NCBI GenBank assembly: GCA_017938155.1
Contig: JAGBCD010000040.1
Location: 85,810-149,809, forward strand
Reading direction: 5' to 3'
Origin: Paludibacteraceae bacterium
Lineage (GTDB): Bacteria > Bacteroidota > Bacteroidia > Bacteroidales > Paludibacteraceae
Length of the DNA: 64,000 bases
Below, one piece after another: positions 41,627 through 52,442 of the stretch. Every line of letters starts with the position of its first letter. Position 1 is the first letter of the stretch. The position numbers were made by a program, and so were the translations under genes. The notes beneath the pieces were generated by a model. It searched no databases. It was not told the origin of the DNA and saw nothing but the letters and a program-made list of their open reading frames with translations.

Positions 41627-42466
41627 TTACTTGTATATTTTTAATTTATTAAATCGGATTGCATTCTCATACACTTTATTTCTTTCCTCTTGCAAGAAGT
41701 TAACTTGTTTTTGAGAAAGAATCCATTTTGTTATTTCTTGCTTAGCATATTCCAATGGCATTACCTCTCCTGCAAAACGCTTATCAGTAACATGAAGAAT
41801 ATAAGTAGAGAGGCTATCATCTACTTGAATAGTCGCATTTTGTCTTAAAGATGTTTTAAGTATATCTGTTTGGATTGGCAACCTAAGCAAAATCTGATTG
41901 GCAGTTACCCAATTATCATTAAACAATTCATAACCAGAAGCATATTGATATGCATATTTCTCTATCTTCTCCATATCATCCTCATTCAACGTATTAAGCC
42001 ACTTCTTCAATTGATCAAGTTGAGGGGTCGCATGAGGCAAAACGAGCAAAATTCCCTTAAAAATATGATCCTGCAAGATATACTGTTGCTTCGTTTGCTC
42101 GTAAAAGAGATTTATCGTTGAGTCATGAACATCTTGTGACATGTGTTTATTTACCAAATTTTGCTCATATTCGTAGATATACAACGAACGCCTATAATCC
42201 TCCACCAACATCTCAATCCTTTCCGAATTCAACTTCTTTGCTTCATTATACACCAAGATATCCGTAGCCCATTGTTTGATAAACTCACGCGCACGCGAAG
42301 AACTATCCTCCGGCGAAATTGCAGAGGAAGTTATTGCATCCAAATCTACTTGATACAAAACATAACCATCTACCTCCGCCACTACACCATCAGAATGCCT
42401 TGAGATAAAATTACAAGAACTCAAGAAGAGAATTGGAATTATATAATAATAGAGTGTTTTTTTCAT
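41627..42466 (-). CDS. SurA-like lipoprotein chaperone (PpiC-related)
   Basis: 279 residues from the ATG at 42466. The start gives a lipoprotein signal ending in LFLSSC. The earlier in-frame start at 42487 lies within the promoter -7 box and is rejected. VVAEVDGYVLYQVDLDAI resembles the SurA N-domain, and the C-terminal half (about 120-240) resembles a degenerate parvulin domain. It lacks clear PPIase signature residues. Probably a membrane-tethered periplasmic chaperone. First gene of the envelope operon. Confidence 0.82.
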   Translation of the reverse strand: MKKTLYYYIIPILFLSSCNFISRHSDGVVAEVDGYVLYQVDLDAITSSAISPEDSSSRAREFIKQWATDILVYNEAKKLNSERIEMLVEDYRRSLYIYEYEQNLVNKHMSQDVHDSTINLFYEQTKQQYILQDHIFKGILLVLPHATPQLDQLKKWLNTLNEDDMEKIEKYAYQYASGYELFNDNWVTANQILLRLPIQTDILKTSLRQNATIQVDDSLSTYILHVTDKRFAGEVMPLEYAKQEITKWILSQKQVNFLQEERNKVYENAIRFNKLKIYK

Positions 42467-42484
42467 ATACAAATAATGTTTGTG

Positions 42485-42516
42485 CAAAAATACAAAAATA
42501 ATGCTACATTTCCAAA
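42485..42516 (-). promoter_or_regulatory. Promoter of the SurA/OstA/dnaG operon
   Basis: On the minus strand TTTG (42513-42516), a 20-bp spacer and TATTTTTG (42485-42492). It begins right after the ribD stop codon. Confidence 0.75.
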
Positions 42517-42517
42517 T

Positions 42518-43615
42518 CTATCGAATCAATTCATATAATTTATTCCCTTCCACAGTCATTTTGTATTGCAACATTTGAGGGAATAATGGAGCTTTTACGC
42601 CGTATAAATTAGGTTTGTGAGGAGTTATAAGATTCATATTCCCCACCTCTACATGGACTTCATCATACAACCCTGTTGAAATAATATGATTTAACAACTT
42701 AGTCCCCCCTTCAACCAGAATAGAATGTACCTTTCTCAGTGCTAAATCATTGAGAATATGAGGAAACGTTGTATCATCATCATACACAATTGTTTCCGCT
42801 TGATCAGAAAAAATATGATATGTTTTATCCAAAACATGATGTCTATCCAATGTTACCCTAATCGGATTCCTACCCGACCATCGAGTGGTAGTAAGTTTTG
42901 GATTGTCCAAAAGAACCGTATTGGTACCTACCATAATCGCCATATTCTCCGCACGCATTTTATGCACCATTTGTTTGGTCTGCATATTCGATATTACTAA
43001 TGGCACACAATCATCATCATACGAACGTTGAACATCTATATAACCATCTAAGGTTTGAGCCCATTTGAGTATAACATAGGGTCTATTTTTCTCATGCAAG
43101 CAAACAAATCGTCGATTCAAAAACCTACATTGAGCCTCCAACACCCCCACCTGCACATCTACACCTGACTGTTGTAGCATTCGCACCCCTTTTCCTGCAA
43201 CAAGAGGATTGGGATCCAACATGCCTACCACGACGTGAGAAATGTGTTTTTTTATAATTAATTCAGCACAAGGTGGTGTTTTACCATAATGACTACATGG
43301 TTCAAGATTAATGTATAGAGTACAATTGCGATAGAAAGCATCTTCACTTTCTATAATTCTATTTCTCCGCTCAGCATCCATAATACAATTCACTTCTGCA
43401 TGCGCTTGTCCAAAACGATGGTGCCAGCCCTCTCCAACCACCACGTCTCCACGTGCTTGATCATGATATACTAAAACTGCTCCAACCATAGGATTGGGAG
43501 CTACATAATACTCACCTAACAATGCCAATTGTAAACAACGTTGCATGTAAAGTTCGTGACCTTCCTTATACGAAATAGCAGATATCATAATCATTATAGT
43601 ATTTTCAAAATTCAA
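42518..43615 (-). CDS. ribD: Bifunctional riboflavin biosynthesis protein RibD
   Basis: Up to 365 residues; internal ATGs at 43594, 43588 and 43546 are possible starts, and family members begin close to MQRCLQLA (43546). The deaminase domain has the zinc motifs HAEVN and EPCSHYGKTPPCAEL. The C-terminal reductase domain shows PYVILKWAQTLDGYI, VGTNTVLLDNPKLTTR-like TNTVLLDNPKLTTTRW and ILVEGGTKLLNHII. It deaminates and then reduces the pyrimidine intermediate of riboflavin synthesis. Divergent from prmC. Confidence 0.93.
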   Translation of the reverse strand: MNFENTIMIMISAISYKEGHELYMQRCLQLALLGEYYVAPNPMVGAVLVYHDQARGDVVVGEGWHHRFGQAHAEVNCIMDAERRNRIIESEDAFYRNCTLYINLEPCSHYGKTPPCAELIIKKHISHVVVGMLDPNPLVAGKGVRMLQQSGVDVQVGVLEAQCRFLNRRFVCLHEKNRPYVILKWAQTLDGYIDVQRSYDDDCVPLVISNMQTKQMVHKMRAENMAIMVGTNTVLLDNPKLTTTRWSGRNPIRVTLDRHHVLDKTYHIFSDQAETIVYDDDTTFPHILNDLALRKVHSILVEGGTKLLNHIISTGLYDEVHVEVGNMNLITPHKPNLYGVKAPLFPQMLQYKMTVEGNKLYELIR

Positions 43616-43625
43616 TATTTATTTG

Positions 43626-43633
43626 TACCTTTG
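43626..43633 (+). promoter_or_regulatory. -7 box of prmC-recX
   Basis: TACCTTTG ends 4 bp before the ATG at 43638. The transcript would be leaderless or begin within a few bases of the start, or translation begins at the ATG at 43647. Confidence 0.65.
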
Positions 43634-43637
43634 CCGC

Positions 43638-44489
43638 ATGAATACAATGGTTCAATATATATCAGAACGTTTGCACCCATACTATTCAGAAAGCGAAGCA
43701 TTTGAATTAGCATTGTGGGTCGCAGAAGAAATAAGCGGTCATGATCGTACACATCTCATATTAGAATCCGACTGCAAAGATATAAAAAATATCTCATATC
43801 TTGAAAAGATAATCTCAAGATTAATCAAAAAAGAACCCATCCAGTACATTTTTGGATATACCGATTGGATGGGATTGCATCTAAAACTCAACCAACATAC
43901 GCTCATACCTAGACCCGAAACTGCGGAGTTGGTAGAATGGATTTGCTCGATGGATTGGGACAATAAAATCAACAGAGAGCGTCCAATACGCGTTTTAGAC
44001 CTTTGCACAGGTAGCGGTTGTATCGCCTTGGCATTAAAACATAGACATCCCAATTGGGATATTTGTGGCGTTGATATCCAAGAAGAGTGCATTGCAATTG
44101 CCTGTGAAAATAGCAAAAATTTAAACCTTAGCATTGAGTGGAAAGTGGGTAATGTCTTATCAACTAACATTCTTGACATCCTGCCAGATGAAGTTGATAT
44201 TATCGTTAGCAATCCTCCTTATGTAAGAGAATGTGAAAAAAAAGAAATGAGTGTAAATGTCTTGGCATACGAACCTCACCTTTCACTTTTTGTTTCCGAT
44301 GCCGATCCTTTGATTTTTTATGCTAGTATAGCACGTTTATATAAATCCAATCACCTTTTTTTCGAGATTAATGAACACCTTCACAATGAAACCCACCAAT
44401 TGCTAACAAGTTTAGGTTATACAGATATTCAAACAAAAAAGGACATATTTACAAAAAATCGCATGCTCTATGGATGCCTTAAGAAATAA
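43638..44489 (+). CDS. prmC: Release factor glutamine methyltransferase
   Basis: 283 residues from the ATG at 43638. SAM-binding motif VLDLCTGSGCIALALKH (about 123-139) and catalytic NPPY in DIIVSNPPYVRECEK (about 186-200). KEPIQYIFGYTDWMGLHLKL is the typical N-terminal domain end. It methylates the GGQ glutamine of RF1/RF2. A longer frame beginning at a TTG (43623) overlaps the promoter and is rejected. It overlaps recX by 20 bp. Confidence 0.94.
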   Translation: MNTMVQYISERLHPYYSESEAFELALWVAEEISGHDRTHLILESDCKDIKNISYLEKIISRLIKKEPIQYIFGYTDWMGLHLKLNQHTLIPRPETAELVEWICSMDWDNKINRERPIRVLDLCTGSGCIALALKHRHPNWDICGVDIQEECIAIACENSKNLNLSIEWKVGNVLSTNILDILPDEVDIIVSNPPYVRECEKKEMSVNVLAYEPHLSLFVSDADPLIFYASIARLYKSNHLFFEINEHLHNETHQLLTSLGYTDIQTKKDIFTKNRMLYGCLKK

Positions 44490-44916
44490 AGCAGAAAAAT
44501 ATTGTGCACAAGGAGAACATTGTATAGATGATGTGCGCATCAAATTGATACAATGGGGAGCAACTAATGATATCATTGAACCTATTATTAATCACCTATT
44601 AGCACACAATTTTATTAACGAACAACGATATTGCAATGCTTTTGTACATGATAAAATGCGACACCAAAAATGGGGAAAAAAGAAAATTATCTATGCTTTA
44701 CAGGGTAAAAGAATAGATGCAAACACCATAGAAAATACAATTAAAAACATTGATGAAACCGAATACATTAAAACCTTATCAACTATAATCAACAAGAAAA
44801 AAGGGTATAGTCACGAACAAATCACGCGTTTTTGCATGCAACGCGGATTTGAATACTCTTTGATTAACCAACAGCTTCAAGCGCTACGTTTGGCAGATGA
44901 AAATGCTATTGACTAA
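44470..44916 (+). CDS. recX: Regulatory protein RecX
   Basis: 148 residues. Three-helix repeats typical of RecX: DALRNKAEKYCAQGEHCIDD, NHLLAHNFINEQRYCNAFVH, MRHQKWGKKKIIYALQGKRI and KKGYSHEQITRFCMQRGFEY. It modulates RecA filament growth. The start lies inside the prmC coding end. The pyrE gene that usually neighbours recX in Bacteroidales is 15 kb away here. It ends 4 bp inside the convergent phosphatase gene. Confidence 0.88.
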   Translation: MDALRNKAEKYCAQGEHCIDDVRIKLIQWGATNDIIEPIINHLLAHNFINEQRYCNAFVHDKMRHQKWGKKKIIYALQGKRIDANTIENTIKNIDETEYIKTLSTIINKKKGYSHEQITRFCMQRGFEYSLINQQLQALRLADENAID

Positions 44917-46316
44917 TTTTCTCTAATGGCTTTCAATATCAAAGAAAAAACTTGAGAATTGTCATGCCAACCTGCAAAACTCTCCGCCCCTTTACCTATA
45001 GCAAATAAAGGAACCGGACTAGCTGTATGTCCAGATGTAGTCCAACCTATTCCCGATTTTTGATTGAGCAATTGGACTGCACTATTACTCAATTCCGATA
45101 TATTGTTGTATAATGTCTTCACATCATTATCTTCACCCAACAACATTTTCTTATAAATAGACTGCAAATATGCATCTTCTCTTTCTGAAATTTCTACTGC
45201 AACATAAAAACCTAAAGACTCTGTCAGTATCTGCTTAACCATTTCCCATGTAGGATGGTGATTTTGAGCAAATAGATTCTTGATCTTATCATTCAATACT
45301 CCAGATGACATTTTTTGATTTTGCAATAATTCCAAACTTAACCCATGACCATTTCCTAAAGCCATTCCACCTGTCTCATGGTCTGCAGTCACAACAATCA
45401 ATGTTTCATCAGCATGTTGCAAGTAGAATTTGTATGCTATTTGAATGGCTTCATCAAATTCAATAATTTCATGTATTGTGGTTGCAGCATCATTACTATG
45501 ACAAGCCCAATCAATTGCCCCACCTTCACACATAAAGAAAAAATTCTCATGTTTTTTCAATTGTTTTATTCCCGATTCTACTATTTGAGGTAACGTCATG
45601 TGTCCCTTTTGCTTATCAATAGCATAGGTCAGCATTCCACTACTAGATAATTTATCATCCAACGCCTCGTTAGCGGGAATCAAAATAATCTTATCCAAAG
45701 TCTTGTATTGCTTATTAAACTCTTCCTCTCCTCTCACAAAAGTATACCCACTCTTTTTGCATAACGTAAACAAATCATCATCATTGGATTGATTAACATT
45801 AAATGGTTTTAAAAATGAAGCCCCTCCGACAAAAGCATAGTTAGATGATGCTAATTGCTTACCTATCGTATAGTAATCTGAACGAGAAGGTACGTGAGCA
45901 TAAAATGCTCCAGGTGTAGCATGATCAATTGAAACAGACGATGCAACACCTATTCCCCATCCTTCCTCTTTTAGAATCTCTGCAATATTTCTCACTTTAT
46001 TATCATTAGGGTCCACTCCCTCTTTGCCATTGGTTGTTTTAACTCCCGATGCCAAACAAGTTCCCGCAGCTGACGAATCAGTTATACGATGGGAAGCAGA
46101 AAATGTGCTCAATTGGCCAGAATAAGGAAATTGAGTCATTGTAAGTTTCTTTACACCAATACGTTTCTCAATAGCTGCTTGGTACATCTCAGTTGCCATC
46201 ACTTGATTCGCCCCCATACCATCTCCAATAAAATAAAACACATACTTAGCTTGCGCACATAATCCACAAACAAATGAAACAATTAAACTAAAAAGTAAAA
46301 ACAGTCTTTTCATCAC
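44913..46316 (-). CDS. Alkaline phosphatase, secreted
   Basis: 467 residues. Signal peptide (about 1-21, cleaved after GLCA), FIGDGMGANQVMATEMYQAA with the first metal ligand Asp, and the nucleophile in ITDSSAAGTCLASG (Ser about 81-82). Further metal sites: SIDHATPGAFYAHVPSRSDY, CEGGAIDWACHSNDAATTIH, VVTADHETGGMA and GWTTSGHTASPVPLFAIG. It matches PhoA-type alkaline phosphatases and releases phosphate from monoesters in the periplasm. No pho box can be judged by eye. Confidence 0.93.
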   Translation of the reverse strand: MMKRLFLLFSLIVSFVCGLCAQAKYVFYFIGDGMGANQVMATEMYQAAIEKRIGVKKLTMTQFPYSGQLSTFSASHRITDSSAAGTCLASGVKTTNGKEGVDPNDNKVRNIAEILKEEGWGIGVASSVSIDHATPGAFYAHVPSRSDYYTIGKQLASSNYAFVGGASFLKPFNVNQSNDDDLFTLCKKSGYTFVRGEEEFNKQYKTLDKIILIPANEALDDKLSSSGMLTYAIDKQKGHMTLPQIVESGIKQLKKHENFFFMCEGGAIDWACHSNDAATTIHEIIEFDEAIQIAYKFYLQHADETLIVVTADHETGGMALGNGHGLSLELLQNQKMSSGVLNDKIKNLFAQNHHPTWEMVKQILTESLGFYVAVEISEREDAYLQSIYKKMLLGEDNDVKTLYNNISELSNSAVQLLNQKSGIGWTTSGHTASPVPLFAIGKGAESFAGWHDNSQVFSLILKAIREN

Positions 46317-46339
46317 AATAATATATTTGATTAACTCTG

Positions 46340-46371
46340 CAAAGATATCAAAAAAATCATTATCTTACAAC
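46340..46371 (-). promoter_or_regulatory. Promoter of the alkaline phosphatase gene
   Basis: On the minus strand GTTG (46368-46371), a 20-bp spacer and TATCTTTG (46340-46347), 23 bp upstream of the start. Confidence 0.7.
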
Positions 46372-46374
46372 AAA

Positions 46375-46606
46375 ACACATTATTTTAGCTTCAATCATTC
46401 TGGTACAAAATCAATAAAAATATCGTTGAAATCAAGTATTAATACACTAATAATCTTTTTTAAAAAAACTCACAAGTTCAATTATAACATACAAATCAAG
46501 TCTTTCTAAAATCTCAAGCCTATTAGTTTCACTTAGGATTAACCTCTCTCATTTTAAAGAAAAGTTTAACTAATGAATAAAATTCATTAATAAAAACAAA
46601 TACAAC
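46375..46606. other. AT-rich intergenic region between phosphatase and gyrB promoters
   Basis: No gene or RNA is recognisable in this 230-bp stretch. A 60-codon open frame across it has no start context or homology clue. The clearest structure is a perfect palindrome, TAATGAAT-N3-ATTCATTA (46571-46589), about 18 bp upstream of the gyrB -33 element. Confidence 0.6.
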
Positions 46607-46638
46607 CTTGCATATGTCATTTAAAATTCGTACCTTTG
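46607..46638 (+). promoter_or_regulatory. Promoter of the gyrB operon
   Basis: CTTG (46607-46610), a 20-bp spacer and TACCTTTG (46631-46638), giving a leader of about 50 nt before the ATG at 46694. Confidence 0.75.
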
Positions 46639-46684
46639 CACGATTTTGTCACATATGTTAATACATTTTGAAATTAATTAGTAA

Positions 46685-49251
<2,567 letters not shown>

Positions 49252-49264
49252 ATTATTATAGTGT

Positions 49265-50602
49265 ATGAACTTATTTTTATCTAGACTTTTAGGAAAAATG
49301 TGGTCAACAGAGAAGTTTGACAACGTTTTGGAAAAAAGCAAAAAAGACCTTATTCGTTATCAACAAGTAATCTCTACAGACGAATTCAAAGAAATGATGG
49401 AGTTAAAAAAAGTTATTGACTCAACTGAATTCCAAAGCAAACGAGAACAGATTATCTCTTGCAAATATAAGTCTACCGAAGAATATGCAACACTAAAGGA
49501 ATTTAAATCACTCTCCAAATCCAAGGTGGTTGTCAAATACAACAACATGCTACAAAATTCATCCATCATGGATTTCTTGGCATTCATGCAAACTTCTGAG
49601 GCAGAATTACTCAAAAATGACACATTAGTCGAAGAGGATGCCAAACTACGCAAATATCGCGATTTAGCTAATTCTAAATTAATCACTAAATTTCGCGAAT
49701 TGGAGCAAAACGAAAAAACTCTTCGTTATCAAGAGTTAAAAGCTGTCGTTGAAAATGAAGAGTGGCAAAAGAAAAATGAGTTCTGGGCTAACCCTAATAG
49801 ATGGGAAACAACCAAAGAAGGAGAAATAGAAAAACGATACAACACGCTTTGTGCACAAGATGACATTCGTTTCTACAACAAATTAAATAAAAAAAGTGTT
49901 GAAAAATGGAATAGTTTCGAAGAAATTTGGATAGATAACATTGATAGCACAAGTCTTACCGATAGTGTTTGGAAAGCTGGATTTTCATATAATAACAAGC
50001 TTTTAAAGAACCAGCATTCTTATAGCAATGAATTACAAGCCTATACACAAGGTAACAATGTAACTCGTACCAATAAGGTCATGGCTATTCATACACGCAA
50101 ACAGAATCTAAAAAGTATTGCGTGGGATGATACACGGGGATTCATTGAGAAAGATTTTGAATATACATCCGACGTTATCCAAACTGCAGATACTTACAAA
50201 GGAGCCTACTGCATGGCAATGGTTAAAGCACGCTTAGTTGGTAAAGCTAACCATGTTATAAGTTTGAATACTGGCAACAAAACCCCTATCACTATATTGG
50301 TACAAAGCATTAAAAACAAACTACAAGTAGGTCTGGTTGAAAAACAAGACAAATACGAAATTGAAAATATTCGCGGTATCAATGCGAGCAATTGGTTCTA
50401 CTATAGCGTAGTATGCACTGGCAAAAGTTTGGTTTGGTATATAAATAATATTGAAGTATTTAGAACTTCATATACCTTAGGAAATGTAGATAGCTTCATG
50501 CAAGCACTTTCATACCTACCTTGCGAAATCAACAACAAAAAACAATCTGGAGACGAAGGTCGCATAGAAATTGGATTTGCAGGATTCTTCAAAAACAAAT
50601 AA
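49265..50602 (+). CDS. Cytoplasmic coiled-coil/GH16-like fold protein of unknown function
   Basis: 445 residues, no signal peptide. Residues 15-215 are helical, with about four loosely repeated units of the form charged-x-Tyr/Phe-x-x-Leu-x-x-Ser...Lys-Tyr/Phe (STEEYATLKEFKSLSKSK, DAKLRKYRDLANSKLITKF, EKTLRYQELKAVVENEEWQK). Residues 230-445 resemble a GH16-like jelly roll: IDNIDSTSLTDSVWKAGFSY, NELQAYTQGNNVTRTNKVM, YTSDVIQTADTYKG, then MAMVKARLVG. The catalytic ExDxxE motif of GH16 is absent where it should be. A carbohydrate-binding or structural role is possible. It lies between the LOG gene and kdsA in one operon. Confidence 0.65.
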   Translation: MNLFLSRLLGKMWSTEKFDNVLEKSKKDLIRYQQVISTDEFKEMMELKKVIDSTEFQSKREQIISCKYKSTEEYATLKEFKSLSKSKVVVKYNNMLQNSSIMDFLAFMQTSEAELLKNDTLVEEDAKLRKYRDLANSKLITKFRELEQNEKTLRYQELKAVVENEEWQKKNEFWANPNRWETTKEGEIEKRYNTLCAQDDIRFYNKLNKKSVEKWNSFEEIWIDNIDSTSLTDSVWKAGFSYNNKLLKNQHSYSNELQAYTQGNNVTRTNKVMAIHTRKQNLKSIAWDDTRGFIEKDFEYTSDVIQTADTYKGAYCMAMVKARLVGKANHVISLNTGNKTPITILVQSIKNKLQVGLVEKQDKYEIENIRGINASNWFYYSVVCTGKSLVWYINNIEVFRTSYTLGNVDSFMQALSYLPCEINNKKQSGDEGRIEIGFAGFFKNK

Positions 50603-50605
50603 CAT

Positions 50606-51394
50606 ATGTTTCTCATTGCAGGGCCGTGCGCAATTGAAAATAAGGATGTCGTAATGCAAACAGCTCACGTACTAAAAAAAGTATGTGAATGTTTAGGCAT
50701 TGATTTATACTTCAAATCCTCCTTTGACAAAGCCAATAGAACATCCAATTCTCCTCGTGGAATAGGTATGGAAGAAGGATTACGTATCTTACAAGATGTT
50801 AAGGACACATACAACTTAAAAATTATTACAGATGTGCACGAATCATGGCAATGCGCACCTGTCTCACAAGTTGCTGATGTATTACAAATTCCCTCGTTCT
50901 TGAGTCGGCAAACAGACTTACTAACATCCGCAGCTAAAACAGGAAAAATAATCAACGTCAAAAAAGGACAATTCATGGCACCATGGGATATTAAAGGTGC
51001 TATTCAAAAAATTGAACAAGTTGATTCTACATACAAAAGCTTTCAAAAACTTTGGTTGACTGAACGAGGAACAACTTTTGGATACGGCAATTTAGTTGTA
51101 GACATGCGCTCACTCGTTGAGATGAAGAAATTTCAGCACCCAATAATCTTTGACGCAACACACGCTGTACAACAACCAAGCAGCATAGACGGAATCACTA
51201 AAGGTAATAGAGAACTTGTTCCATTTTTGATGAGAGCAGCATTAGCGGTCGGGATAGACGGACTATTTTTAGAAGTTCATCCTAATCCCGATTATGCCAT
51301 TTCTGATGCAAGCAATCAAGTTAGATTGGCAGATATAGAAAACTTACTAACACAAGCATTGCAAATAGACAATCTGATTCAAACATTCGAATAA
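50606..51394 (+). CDS. kdsA: 3-deoxy-8-phosphooctulonate synthase
   Basis: 262 residues. MFLIAGPCAIENKDVV has the Cys found in the metal-dependent class, where the metal-independent class has Asn. KSSFDKANRTSNSPRGIGME, TDVHESWQCAPVSQVADVLQ, VKKGQFMAPWDIKGA and FDATHAVQQPSS follow the KDO8P synthase pattern. It condenses arabinose 5-phosphate with phosphoenolpyruvate to KDO-8-phosphate for lipid A core. kdsD, which makes the arabinose 5-phosphate, is 9 bp downstream. Confidence 0.95.
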   Translation: MFLIAGPCAIENKDVVMQTAHVLKKVCECLGIDLYFKSSFDKANRTSNSPRGIGMEEGLRILQDVKDTYNLKIITDVHESWQCAPVSQVADVLQIPSFLSRQTDLLTSAAKTGKIINVKKGQFMAPWDIKGAIQKIEQVDSTYKSFQKLWLTERGTTFGYGNLVVDMRSLVEMKKFQHPIIFDATHAVQQPSSIDGITKGNRELVPFLMRAALAVGIDGLFLEVHPNPDYAISDASNQVRLADIENLLTQALQIDNLIQTFE

Positions 51395-51403
51395 AAAACA
51401 ATT

Positions 51404-52372
51404 ATGCAAGCTTCCAAACGAGCACAAGAAATTTTTTCAGAAGAGATAGCTGAATTAGAAAAACTTAGACTATCTATCGACGACTCCTTTGACAAAGTGG
51501 TTGATACCATTTATAATTGTCAAGGTAAATTAGTTATTCTGGGTATTGGAAAAACTGGAATTATTGGTCATAAAATTGCATCCTCATTAGCATCAACGGG
51601 TACCCCTGCCATTTTTGTTAATGCTGCAGAAGCGGTACACGGGGATTTAGGAATGATAATGAAGAACGATGTGGCTATGCTTGTTAGCAATAGTGGAACT
51701 ACCAACGAAATCATTAATGTTATCACTCCTTTGCGTAATATCGGATGCACACTGATAGCCATGACTGGTGATATTCATTCCAAGCTTGCACAGTCATGCG
51801 ATCATGTCCTCAATGTACACGTAGAGAAAGAAGCTTGTCCTTTGGATTTGGCACCAACCACATCAACTACTGCTACCATACTAATGGGGGATGCACTCAC
51901 GATATGTCTTATGGAACGCCATAAGTTCAAAAAAGAAGATTTTGCAACTTATCATCCTGGAGGGGCGTTAGGAAGAAAATTGTTGGGAAGAGTGCGGAAT
52001 TTTATGACGACAGATATCCCAAAAGTTGAACTGAAAACACCTATGAGAGAAGTAGTACAAGAAATGACAGACAAACATTTAGGTATGACTTTGGTGTTCT
52101 CAGATAAACATAATGAAGACAATAGTGATTGCGTAGGCATTATTACCGATGGAGACTTGCGTAGAGCTATAAATAAATACGACCATCTACAAATATGCGC
52201 AGAAGAAATTATGACGCCTTCATTCAAACGTATTCATGCAGATGCATTGCTAAGTGAAGCGCTGGAGTTGATGGATAAATTTAATATCACCACCCTTGCA
52301 GTGACACAAACTCCTAACACAGACAATATTATCGGAGTTATTTCTATTCACTACATTATTGATTTTGCATAA
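51404..52372 (+). CDS. kdsD: D-arabinose-5-phosphate isomerase
   Basis: 322 residues. SIS domain (about 35-175) with LVILGIGKTGIIGHKIASSL, GDLGMIMKNDVAMLVSNSGT and CPLDLAPTTSTTATILMGDA; FATYHPGGALGRKLL; then two CBS domains (about 205-320). This is the KpsF/GutQ/KdsD layout. It interconverts ribulose 5-phosphate and arabinose 5-phosphate, the first step to KDO. The last gene of the gyrB operon, ending before a strong bidirectional terminator. Confidence 0.95.
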   Translation: MQASKRAQEIFSEEIAELEKLRLSIDDSFDKVVDTIYNCQGKLVILGIGKTGIIGHKIASSLASTGTPAIFVNAAEAVHGDLGMIMKNDVAMLVSNSGTTNEIINVITPLRNIGCTLIAMTGDIHSKLAQSCDHVLNVHVEKEACPLDLAPTTSTTATILMGDALTICLMERHKFKKEDFATYHPGGALGRKLLGRVRNFMTTDIPKVELKTPMREVVQEMTDKHLGMTLVFSDKHNEDNSDCVGIITDGDLRRAINKYDHLQICAEEIMTPSFKRIHADALLSEALELMDKFNITTLAVTQTPNTDNIIGVISIHYIIDFA

Positions 52373-52385
52373 ATTACATTACAAT

Positions 52386-52418
52386 AAAAATAAACGCGTT
52401 TTTGGCGCGTTTATTTTT
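52386..52418. terminator. Bidirectional Rho-independent terminator
   Basis: AAAAATAAACGCG (52386-52398), a 7-nt loop and CGCGTTTATTTTT (52406-52418) form a 13-bp stem with A/T tails on both sides. It serves kdsD on the plus strand and the hexosaminidase gene on the minus strand. Confidence 0.92.
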
Positions 52419-52442
52419 ATCTCTATTTTTCTTTCGAACATC

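Noticed and set aside
46327-46509. 60-codon plus-strand frame between the phosphatase and gyrB genes
   Set aside because: Low-complexity Ser/Lys/Asn/Ile composition typical of AT-rich noncoding DNA; it overlaps the phosphatase promoter.
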